Assembly: GCA_021845645.1 (NCBI GenBank)
Contig: JAJZVM010000170.1
Location: forward strand, 1 to 8,760
Length of the DNA: 8,760 nucleotides
From: Bacillota bacterium
Lineage (GTDB): Bacteria; Bacillota_E; JAJZYS01; JAJYTV01
Reading direction: 5' to 3'
Shown here: in pieces, positions 1 to 5,456 of the stretch
How the letters are laid out: the number at the start of each line of letters is the position of its first letter
How positions within the stretch are numbered: position 1 is the first letter of the stretch
Notes under the pieces: model-generated
The model's input: the letters and a program-made list of their open reading frames with translations, nothing else
Told to the model about the DNA's origin: nothing
The model's database searches: none
Translations under genes and position numbers: made by a program

Positions 1-93
1 CGCCGCGAGGGTGCTAGGCGACGCGATGAGCCAGATGCTGGCCAGGGCGGCCGCCACAAGGCTGCCGGCCGAAGCCGCGACATACCGCTTCAC
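1..93 (-). CDS. Secreted or membrane-anchored protein, N-terminal fragment (cut by window edge)
   Basis: A GTG-started frame runs off the left edge, so only 31 codons are visible and the function cannot be named. The residues begin VKRYVAASAGSLVAAALASI and end SPSTLAA. This is a classical Sec signal peptide: a K-R positive end, a hydrophobic core rich in Ala, Leu and Val, and a small-residue cleavage region near the edge. No lipobox cysteine is seen in the visible part. The start is supported by a GAGGGGGGGG tract six bases upstream. The gene begins 25 bases after the stop of the cobalamin adenosyltransferase gene on the same strand, so the two are probably co-transcribed. Extracytoplasmic location is inferred from the signal peptide alone. 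Confidence 0.6.
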   Translation of the reverse strand, partial: MKRYVAASAGSLVAAALASIWLIASPSTLAA

Positions 94-99
94 CGAGAA

Positions 100-109
100 C
101 CCCCCCCTC
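100..109 (-). promoter_or_regulatory. Poly-G Shine-Dalgarno site of the left-edge secreted gene
   Basis: On the minus strand the sequence reads GAGGGGGGGG, six bases before the GTG at 93-91. It is complementary to the pyrimidine-rich end of 16S rRNA and decides the start of the fragment. The run of eight identical bases is unusually long for a ribosome binding site. Confidence 0.55.
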
Positions 110-118
110 GCGCAGCGC

Positions 119-679
119 CTAGACCTGCCAGTCCACCGCCTCGTCCTCCCGGCCGGCCTGCAGGTTGACGTAGCGCGCAAGAACGAACAGCAGATCTGAC
201 ATTCTGTTGAGAAACGCCACAACCTCGGGGTTGATCTCCTGCTCGCGGCCGGCGGCCACCACGCGACGCTCGGCACGCCGGGCGACCGTGCGCGCTTGAT
301 GCAGGTAGGTCGCCGCCTTGACACCAGAGGGAAGGACGAAATTCTGCAGCGGCGGCAAGAGCGCCTGCAGGCGGTCGATCTCCTGTTCGAGCCGCTCGGT
401 ATCACCATGCCGGATCGCCTGCGGCACGCCATCCGGCTGCGGCATCGTGGAGATGTCGTAACCCGCGTGGAACAGCCGGTTCTGCATGTGTACGAGCAGC
501 GGCTGCAGAGGGTCGTCCGCTGCAAGTTCAGACCGCACGACGCCGAGGACCGAGTTGAGTTCGTCGATGGTGCCATAGGCCTCCACCCGCGCGTGTGCCT
601 TGGAAAGGCGCTGCGGCACCCCCTTGGGCGTGTAGAGGCTCGTGTCGCCATGGTCGCCCAGCCGCGTGTAGATATGCAT
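119..679 (-). CDS. pduO: ATP:cob(I)alamin adenosyltransferase, PduO/MMAB type
   Basis: The 186-residue product belongs to the PduO family, which transfers the adenosyl group of ATP to cob(I)alamin to make adenosylcobalamin (coenzyme B12) in the cytoplasm; the family works as a trimer. Conserved blocks appear in order: the N-terminal ATP-binding loop YTRLGDHGDTSL (about residues 4-15), RVEAYGTIDELNS (about 31-43), FVLPSG (about 114-119), ARTVARRAERRV in the cobalamin-side helix (about 129-140) and NPEVVAFLNRMSDLLFVLARY near the C-terminus, here split as NPEVVAFLNR and MSDLLFVLARY. The length fits the family. The ATG start has a GGAGGA site six bases upstream (686-691). A signal-peptide gene follows 25 bases downstream. 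No cobalamin-dependent enzyme gene lies in the window, so the pathway served (for example methylmalonyl-CoA mutase or ribonucleotide reductase) is unknown. Confidence 0.95.
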   Translation of the reverse strand: MHIYTRLGDHGDTSLYTPKGVPQRLSKAHARVEAYGTIDELNSVLGVVRSELAADDPLQPLLVHMQNRLFHAGYDISTMPQPDGVPQAIRHGDTERLEQEIDRLQALLPPLQNFVLPSGVKAATYLHQARTVARRAERRVVAAGREQEINPEVVAFLNRMSDLLFVLARYVNLQAGREDEAVDWQV

Positions 680-770
680 GATCGGTCCTCCAATCGGTAT
701 CAGGGAGTTTCGCGAGGGCGCCTTGCGTGCCCTGCCTTGGCCAACGCGACCCGGGAGGCACCTGCGCCTC

Positions 771-779
771 TGCTACAAT
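771..779 (+). promoter_or_regulatory. Extended -10 promoter of the AcoX-like gene
   Basis: TGCTACAAT matches the extended -10 form TGnTATAAT with one mismatch. No good -35 box lies 16-18 bases upstream, as expected for extended -10 promoters. Transcription would start near 786, giving a leader of about 30 bases before the ATG at 816. Confidence 0.5.
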
Positions 780-800
780 AGTTCGCAACCGGCCGCCAAA

Positions 801-808
801 AGGGGGGC
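801..808 (+). promoter_or_regulatory. Shine-Dalgarno site that sets the AcoX-like start
   Basis: AGGGGGGC lies about eight bases before the ATG at 816. The same frame is open back to 678, but the predicted -10 box at 774-779 and this site both favour the 816 start. The upstream translation also looks non-protein-like. Confidence 0.55.
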
Positions 809-815
809 GCACTCT

Positions 816-1829
816 ATGGTCCGCGTGGGCATCATCGCAAATCCCGCTGCAGGCAAAGACGTGCGCCGCCTGGTGTCCGAGGCCACGATCGTGACCGCAC
901 CCGAGAAGGTGGGCCTGTTGCGCCGCGCCCTGGTCGGTCTCGGCGCCACCCCGGTCGACGAGGTCGTTTACCTGCGCGACAGCATGCATCTTGTGGATCA
1001 GGCTCTGAGGGCCCTGCCTGAGCAGCGCCGCCCGGCATTCGCCATGACGCCGCTCGACCTCGCCCTCCGGCACTGTCCCGAAGACACGGCCAGGGCGGCG
1101 CGAGTGATGCGTGATCGCGGCGTGCAGGCCCTGCTCGTGCTGGGCGGCGACGGCACGAGCCGCCTTGTCGCCGGCGAGATCGGCGATGTGCCCATGCTGC
1201 CCGTCTCGACGGGCACCAACAACGCATTCCCCCAGTGGACCGAGGCCACAGCCGCCGGCATGGCATCGGGCTTCGTTGCGGCAGGTCTGGCCCAGGGCGC
1301 CGTAATGCGCCGCAAGCGCATCGAAGTGCGCCAGAACGGTGGGCTCAGAGCGATCGCGCTCGTCGATGCCGTGGTCCTGCAGCCGGATAGTTCGGCGGTC
1401 CTGGCCGTCTGGGACCCGGAGGATGTCGGCGAGGTTGTCGTCACGCAGGCGCTGCCCGAGACGGTGGGCTGGTCCGCCGCCGTCGGCGCCGCGCTGCCCA
1501 TCGGCGTCGACGAGGCCTGTGGAGGTTACCTGAGACTGGACGGCTCCTCCGCACGACGGCTGAAAGCGGCGATCGGACCGGGCCTGATCGCCGAGCTCGG
1601 TGTCGCCGAAGTGCGCAGGTTGCCGCTGGGCGAACCGGTCGCCGTGCGCGGCCCCCGCATGATCGCGCTCGATGGCGAGCCGCTCCTCGGCGTGCCTGCA
1701 GGGCGTGAGACGACGATCAGCGTCACCGACTCGGGCCCGCGCGTAATCGGGATCGCGCGGGCGCTCGAACTCGCTGCGCAGGCGGGAGCCTTCTGGCGGG
1801 GAGGAGCAGGCTACCAGCTAGGCACGTAG
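816..1829 (+). CDS. AcoX-like protein, ATP-NAD kinase fold
   Basis: The 337-residue product resembles the AcoX/COG3199 branch of the NAD kinase superfamily. Visible signatures are the N-terminal VGIIANPAAGKD (4-15), the nucleotide-binding GGDGTSR (110-116; the GGDGT motif that defines NAD and diacylglycerol kinases), STGTNNAFP (131-139) and the late ALDGEPL strand (284-290). Known members are found in acetoin catabolism clusters or standing alone; their exact substrate is not settled, and some are annotated as predicted ATP- or polyphosphate-dependent NAD kinases. No acetoin dehydrogenase gene (acoABC) is present here, so a role in acetoin breakdown is not supported by context. The gene is divergent from the cobalamin adenosyltransferase gene, and its stop overlaps the 3' end of the deacetylase gene. 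Family membership is sure; the reaction is not. Confidence 0.87.
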   Translation: MVRVGIIANPAAGKDVRRLVSEATIVTAPEKVGLLRRALVGLGATPVDEVVYLRDSMHLVDQALRALPEQRRPAFAMTPLDLALRHCPEDTARAARVMRDRGVQALLVLGGDGTSRLVAGEIGDVPMLPVSTGTNNAFPQWTEATAAGMASGFVAAGLAQGAVMRRKRIEVRQNGGLRAIALVDAVVLQPDSSAVLAVWDPEDVGEVVVTQALPETVGWSAAVGAALPIGVDEACGGYLRLDGSSARRLKAAIGPGLIAELGVAEVRRLPLGEPVAVRGPRMIALDGEPLLGVPAGRETTISVTDSGPRVIGIARALELAAQAGAFWRGGAGYQLGT

Positions 1830-2782
1830 GCAGGCGGGGGTTGCGCCCCAGGATCGTGTGACGTCAGCGACGCGACATACTCGATCGTCGAGGCGATGTT
1901 GACGGGGCTCGTCTTCGGAGTTCCGGAATTGATGCGCGGAAGTTCCAAAGGCAGAGCATGCTGGGTCACGCCCCAGCCCCATTCGGCGAGGACGGCGTAC
2001 CGGTAGCCTTCGCGCCGCAGGACACGCTCCACCGTCTGGTTGTACGAGCCGAAGGGATACGCGAACCAGAGAACCTGCTGCCCAGTCTCCGCCTGCAGGA
2101 TCTGCCGCGCATGCGAAAGATCGGCACGGATGCGCGCGACGAACTGCGCCTCGGTCTCCCGTTGGCCTGTCACCGGATTGTAGATCAGGGACGTGAGAGC
2201 CGGACCCGTGGTTCCGGGTCCGGTCGGGACCGTGCCATGGCTCGCCAGGGTGTGCGAACCTACGGTCAGGAGGCCCGACCCTTCCATCGCCTTGACCTGG
2301 GCCCATGAGAGGTCGCCCGGGAAACGACCGATTCGATTCACGACCAGGAATGTCGCAAACGGGACCTTGTGGGCGGCCAGAGCGGGGTAGGCGTACGTGT
2401 ACACGCTCTCGAGACCGTCGTCGAACGTGACGGCGACCGCGTTGGGCGGGATGCTGCCACCGTCAAGGAACTGCGCGACCTGCCCGAGACTGACGAAGTT
2501 GAAGCCTTGCCCATGCAGCGTCGCGATCTCTGCGGCAAACGTCCTGGGCGTGATGTAGTCCCCATGAGCCACGGGGGCGAGCCCGTGGTACATCAGGATG
2601 ACTACCTGCCTGCGGTAGTGCACCGGCTCCTGAGAGGCCGCGGCAGCCATGGCCACGGGGGCGTTCACGTGCCGAGTGGAGGCCTTCTGGCGTGTCAGAT
2701 GAGGCGCCGCGGACCGCGGCGTACTGCCGCAGCCTGCGACCAGGATCGCCAAGGCGAGGGCGGCTGGGATGATTCGGCGCAT
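1811..2782 (-). CDS. PgaB/IcaB-like polysaccharide deacetylase lipoprotein
   Basis: The 323-residue product carries a lipoprotein signal peptide (MRRIIPAALALAILVAGC, lipobox cysteine at 18), so it should be anchored outside the cytoplasmic membrane. After a Ser/Ala/His-rich linker (about 20-57) comes a NodB-type carbohydrate esterase 4 domain. It shows the LMYHG strand (63-67), the metal/catalytic TFDDG (119-123), SHTLASH (176-182) and AYPFGSYN (241-248). The H-T-x-x-x-H spacing and the following long segment with RETEAQFVARIRADL match the PgaB/IcaB branch, which de-N-acetylates poly-N-acetylglucosamine, better than the HTxxH of chitooligosaccharide deacetylases. The substrate is therefore inferred. 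No pga/ica synthase gene is nearby. The frame is open upstream to 2836, but the lipoprotein start has an AAGGAGGG site and follows the promoter. Confidence 0.9.
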   Translation of the reverse strand: MRRIIPAALALAILVAGCGSTPRSAAPHLTRQKASTRHVNAPVAMAAAASQEPVHYRRQVVILMYHGLAPVAHGDYITPRTFAAEIATLHGQGFNFVSLGQVAQFLDGGSIPPNAVAVTFDDGLESVYTYAYPALAAHKVPFATFLVVNRIGRFPGDLSWAQVKAMEGSGLLTVGSHTLASHGTVPTGPGTTGPALTSLIYNPVTGQRETEAQFVARIRADLSHARQILQAETGQQVLWFAYPFGSYNQTVERVLRREGYRYAVLAEWGWGVTQHALPLELPRINSGTPKTSPVNIASTIEYVASLTSHDPGAQPPPAYVPSW

Positions 2783-2786
2783 ATTG

Positions 2787-2794
2787 CCCTCCTT
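2787..2794 (-). promoter_or_regulatory. Shine-Dalgarno site of the deacetylase gene
   Basis: The minus strand reads AAGGAGGG about four bases before the ATG at 2782. This near-perfect site fixes the lipoprotein start over the in-frame upstream ATG codons, which lie at or upstream of the predicted -10 box. Confidence 0.75.
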
Positions 2795-2813
2795 GTACGA
2801 GGGGTGCTCGCTC

Positions 2814-2822
2814 ATCATACCA
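2814..2822 (-). promoter_or_regulatory. Extended -10 promoter of the deacetylase gene
   Basis: The minus strand reads TGGTATGAT, an extended -10 box (TGnTATAAT with one mismatch). The -35 region about 17 bases further upstream (CTGTCG) is poor. Transcription would begin near 2807 and give a leader of about 25 bases containing the AAGGAGGG site. Confidence 0.55.
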
Positions 2823-2941
2823 GATGAAGTGCACATCGACAGGGGCCCTACCTATTCTACGGCCCAGCGCCGACGCGCAGCACAGCCGTCATCGCCCTGG
2901 CCGCGGAACCTCCAGGCGCCATGCCCCGACGTGGGGCGCCA

Positions 2942-2960
2942 CAAGCCGTCAGGCGGCTTG
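2942..2960. repeat. Perfect 7-bp inverted repeat
   Basis: CAAGCCG and CGGCTTG flank a five-base loop TCAGG. No U-tract follows on either strand. It could be an RNA hairpin or a protein-binding dyad; nothing in the sequence decides between these. Confidence 0.45.
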
Positions 2961-3038
2961 GCGGCTGTGCGCCCGCGCGAACCGCGCCATTCCAGCGCGC
3001 GCAGGGAACCGCGCGGCTGAAGACATCGCGTGCACCTC

Positions 3039-3068
3039 TTGCGCCAAGGCCCCGATCCGGAGCAGAAT
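3039..3068 (+). promoter_or_regulatory. Weak promoter candidate for the DUF393 gene
   Basis: TTGCGC (3039-3044) and CAGAAT (3063-3068) are spaced by 18 bases, matching the consensus at three and four of six positions. Transcription from here would give a leader of about 85 bases holding the hairpin at 3102-3123. This is a weak match chosen by position. Confidence 0.25.
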
Positions 3069-3101
3069 CGGCGCAAGCATGGCCGAATATCGCATCTCGT
3101 G

Positions 3102-3123
3102 GCAGGTGCCGAAGGCATCCTGC
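3102..3123 (+). repeat. 9-bp hairpin in the DUF393 leader
   Basis: GCAGG-TGCC, a GAA loop, then GGCA, one bulged T and CCTGC form nine base pairs. It lies about 35 bases upstream of the GTG at 3159, just before the GGGAGGTGG ribosome-binding region. A leader role is inferred from position only. Confidence 0.4.
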
Positions 3124-3158
3124 AGTCTCGACGGACAAGCGCAGTGGGAGGTGGTGGC

Positions 3159-3527
3159 GTGCGCAAGGAGCCGCTTGAGGTGTACTACGACGGAGACTGC
3201 GACCTTTGCAGCGCAGCGGCCAAAACCTGGCGCCGCACCGACCAGCACGCCCGCCTGGAGTTTCGCCCGCTGCAGGGCGACCTGCCTGCAGACGCGCCAG
3301 GCCGCGCGCGGCTCGAGCAGGCGATCCACGTCCATGGCCCAGAAGGCTGGCAAAGCGGCGCAAAGGCTCTCCTCGCCATCTATCGGCGCCTTCCCGGCGG
3401 GCGCCTCCCTGCCACCATCCTGAGTTTGGGCATCGCCCTGGGCATCGCAGATCCACTGTATCGCCTTGTCGCCCGCCACCGCGCGCACCTTCCCGCATGG
3501 CTTGCCCGCCGTCCTGAGGGCCCTTGA
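3159..3527 (+). CDS. DUF393 / DCC-family thiol-disulfide oxidoreductase-like protein
   Basis: The 122-residue product has the DUF393 (DCC family) signature at its N-terminus: VYYDGDCDLCSA (8-19), in which a beta strand leads into a DxxC/CxxC site (C14 and C17), as in thioredoxin-like proteins. The LEFRPLQGD strand (33-41), the GWQSGAKALLAIYRRLPGG helix region (63-81) and the closing DPLYRLVARHR (98-108) also fit the family. Members are small cytoplasmic or membrane-associated proteins predicted to be redox-active; no physiological partner is established here. I chose the GTG at 3159 because GGGAGGTGG lies just upstream, the length then matches the family, and the signature would begin within ten residues. 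An in-frame ATG at 3030 would add 43 unrelated residues. A weak terminator follows eight bases after the stop. Confidence 0.85.
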   Translation: MRKEPLEVYYDGDCDLCSAAAKTWRRTDQHARLEFRPLQGDLPADAPGRARLEQAIHVHGPEGWQSGAKALLAIYRRLPGGRLPATILSLGIALGIADPLYRLVARHRAHLPAWLARRPEGP

Positions 3528-3534
3528 CCGGCTG

Positions 3535-3559
3535 CCCGCACCATGCGGGAAGGCCTTTT
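3535..3559 (+). terminator. Candidate intrinsic terminator of the DUF393 gene
   Basis: CCCGCA-CCA-TGCGGG forms a perfect 6-bp stem starting eight bases past the stop codon. It is followed by AAGGCC and then TTTT. The gap before the short T-run makes it a weak terminator. Confidence 0.4.
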
Positions 3560-3698
3560 GCGCCTGGCCCCATGCCCTTCGCCACGGCAGGCAGCCGCAC
3601 ACGGCGCAGCACGTGAGGAAGGAAATCCCGTCCTACCGCCGAATCGCGCTCCAAGCCAGTCATCGGCTTACTGCCCGAATGCTGGGAGGAGGAACGCG

Positions 3699-5390
3699 AT
3701 GCCGGCAGCCAGTTACAGCCATGGAACAACGCAAGCCGAACTCATTGGTCAGACGATCGGCGACTACTTCGACGAACAGGTGGAGCGTCACGCGGAGCGC
3801 GAGGCGGTGGTCGACCGCCAGAAGGGCGTGCGGCTGACCTATCGCCAGCTTGGCGATCAGGCCCTGCAGCTGGCGCGCGGGCTGATGGCCCTGGGCGTGG
3901 CGCCTGGAGAGCGCGTCGGCATCTGGTCCCCGAACCGCTGGGAATGGATCGTCACCCAGTTCGGTACCCCGAAGATCGGCACGATCCTGGTCAATGTCAA
4001 TCCGTCGTACCGTCTGCGCGAGCTAGGCTACGCCTTGCGCCAGAGCGGCATCCGCACGCTGATCACGGCGCCGGGGTTCGGCCCCAGCGATTACCTGGGC
4101 ATGCTGCACGACCTGCTGGGCGACCTCGGCCCAGGTCCCATCGCCCACCCGGACTTCCCGGAACTGCGCGAGATCGTCGTGCTCGCAGACACGGCGCCAC
4201 CAGGCATGCGCACCTTGGCGGAACTCATGCGTCTCGGCGATCAGGTGACGATCGAAGAGGTGCGGGAGCGCCAGTCGGTCGTCCAGTTCGACGAGCCGAT
4301 CAACATCCAGTACACGTCGGGCACGACAGGCCTGCCCAAGGGAGCGACGCTCAGCCACCACAACCTGCTCAACAATGGTTACTTCATCGGCGAGCTGATG
4401 CGCTTCACGCCTGAGGATCGCCTCTGCATCCCGGTGCCCTTCTATCACACGTTCGGCATGGTACTGGCCAATCTGGCCTGCCTCACCCACGGCGCCGCGA
4501 TGATCATCCCCGGCGAGGGTTTCGACGCTGGCCAAGTGCTGGCGACCGTAGAGGCCGAGCGTTGCACCGCCCTGCACGGCGTGCCGACGATGTTCATCGC
4601 CGAACTCGGGCACCCCGATTTCGCGCGCTACGATCTGAGTTCGCTGCGCACGGGGCTGATGGCCGGGTCGCCCTGCCCGGTCGAGGTGATGCGCCAGGTA
4701 CAGTCCCGTATGCACATGTCCGAGGTGGAGATCGCGTACGGCATGACCGAGACGTCCCCCGTCTCCACCCAGACGCGTGCCGACGACCCGATCGAGGTCA
4801 GGGTGGGCACCGTGGGGCGGGTGCACCCGCACGTCGAAGTGAAGATCGTCGACCCTGCGACGGCGAGGGTGGTGCCGCGCGGTAAGCCCGGGGAGCTTGT
4901 CACCCGGAGCTACGCCGTCATGCTCGGCTACTGGCAGAACCCCGAGGCCACCGCACAGGTCATCGACGCCGCCCGCTGGATGCATACGGGCGATCTCGCC
5001 GTGATGCGCGAGGACGGCTACGTCAACATTGTGGGGCGCATCAAGGACATGATCATCCGCGGCGGCGAGAACATCTACCCGCGCGAGATCGAGGAGTTCT
5101 ACTACACGCACCCGAAGGTGGCCGACATCCAGGTCATCGGCGTGCCGGACCAGAAGTACGGCGAACAGGTCATGGCCTGGATCCGTCTCAAGCCCGGCGA
5201 AACGGCCACGGACGAAGAGATGCGCGACTTCGCGCGCGACCAGATCGCACACTTCAAGATTCCGCGCTACATCAAGTTCGTCGACGCCTTCCCCATGACC
5301 GTCACCGGCAAGGTGCAAAAGTACATCATGCGCGATCTGGCGGTGCAGGAACTCGGCCTCGAGAGCGCGGCCGGCGAGAAGATGGCCTGA
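3699..5390 (+). CDS. Fatty-acyl-CoA synthetase (AMP-forming, ACSF2/FadD-like)
   Basis: The 563-residue product is an acyl-adenylate-forming ligase: it activates a carboxylic acid with ATP to an acyl-AMP and transfers it to coenzyme A. Core motifs appear in order: the P-loop [11 protein letters not shown] (about 204-214), [10 protein letters not shown] substrate-side region (about 246-255), the adenine-binding YGMTETSP (about 347-354), the hinge segment [18 protein letters not shown] (about 430-447) with [13 protein letters not shown] after it, and the catalytic lysine in [11 protein letters not shown] near residue 538. The pattern [18 protein letters not shown] and [11 protein letters not shown] is typical of the medium/long-chain ACSF2-like branch; chain length is not determined. 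The ATG at 3699 has GGGAGGAGG about seven bases upstream; the frame is open to 3543 but those 52 extra residues are not family-like. No beta-oxidation genes are adjacent. Confidence 0.93.
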   Translation: MPAASYSHGTTQAELIGQTIGDYFDEQVERHAEREAVVDRQKGVRLTYRQLGDQALQLARGLMALGVAPGERVGIWSPNRWEWIVTQFGTPKIGTILVNVNPSYRLRELGYALRQSGIRTLITAPGFGPSDYLGMLHDLLGDLGPGPIAHPDFPELREIVVLADTAPPGMRTLAELMRLGDQVTIEEVRERQSVVQFDEPINIQYTSGTTGLPKGATLSHHNLLNNGYFIGELMRFTPEDRLCIPVPFYHTFGMVLANLACLTHGAAMIIPGEGFDAGQVLATVEAERCTALHGVPTMFIAELGHPDFARYDLSSLRTGLMAGSPCPVEVMRQVQSRMHMSEVEIAYGMTETSPVSTQTRADDPIEVRVGTVGRVHPHVEVKIVDPATARVVPRGKPGELVTRSYAVMLGYWQNPEATAQVIDAARWMHTGDLAVMREDGYVNIVGRIKDMIIRGGENIYPREIEEFYYTHPKVADIQVIGVPDQKYGEQVMAWIRLKPGETATDEEMRDFARDQIAHFKIPRYIKFVDAFPMTVTGKVQKYIMRDLAVQELGLESAAGEKMA

Positions 5391-5409
5391 GCGAATCGTC
5401 TCCAGGAAG

Positions 5410-5448
5410 GGCCCGACCCGGGCGCCACATGGGCACCCGGGTCGGGCC
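5410..5448. terminator. Strong hairpin between convergent genes (likely bidirectional terminator)
   Basis: GGCCCGACCCGGG (5410-5422) and CCCGGGTCGGGCC (5436-5448) form 13 perfect base pairs, with a further GCC/GGC pairing inside the loop. It lies 20 bases after the stop of the acyl-CoA synthetase gene and 8 bases beyond the stop of the substrate-binding protein gene. Position suits termination from both sides, but neither strand shows a proper T-run after the stem, so the mechanism is uncertain. Confidence 0.6.
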
Positions 5449-5456
5449 AAGGTCCG

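Larger units (their letters stand above)
2823..3158. other. Gene-free stretch with hairpins before the DUF393 gene
   Basis: No convincing coding frame covers this stretch; frames that cross it on both strands give Arg/Pro/Ala-rich translations without family signatures. It contains a GCCCC/GGGGC stem (2923-2937), a 7-bp hairpin CAAGCCG-TCAGG-CGGCTTG (2942-2960), GC-rich near-repeats around 2975-3017 (GCGCGAACCGCGC and GGGAACCGCGCGG), a weak promoter candidate (3039-3068) and a 9-bp hairpin (3102-3123). None of the hairpins is followed by a T-run, so they do not look like terminators. Whether this is a leader, a small RNA or only GC-rich spacer cannot be decided by eye. Confidence 0.4.

Noticed and set aside
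678..815. N-terminal extension of the AcoX-like frame
   Set aside because: The extra 46 codons include the predicted promoter and ribosome site and encode an atypical Arg/Pro-rich stretch; the family begins at MVRVGIIANP.
3001..3017. GGGAACCGCG resembling the T-box antiterminator motif (TGGAACCGCG)
   Set aside because: The key T of the TGGN bulge is absent, there is no Stem I or terminator structure, and the downstream gene is not an aminoacyl-tRNA synthetase or amino acid gene.
3102..3140. GGTGCCGAAGG resembling a glycine riboswitch core
   Set aside because: Only this short piece matches. The paired GGAGAG/CTCTC stem and the CAGGCAAAAGGAC segment of the glycine aptamer are missing, and the match is explained by the simple hairpin.
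2857..3729. A 290-codon minus-strand open frame across the DUF393 gene and the gene-free stretch
   Set aside because: Its translation is Gly/Arg/Ala/Pro-rich with no family signature, and it lies antisense to the supported DUF393 frame.
4023..5450. A 475-codon open frame antisense to the acyl-CoA synthetase gene
   Set aside because: The sense frame carries all family motifs of the AMP-forming ligases. The antisense translation is His/Arg/Asp-rich without recognisable domains, a common by-product of high G+C codon use.
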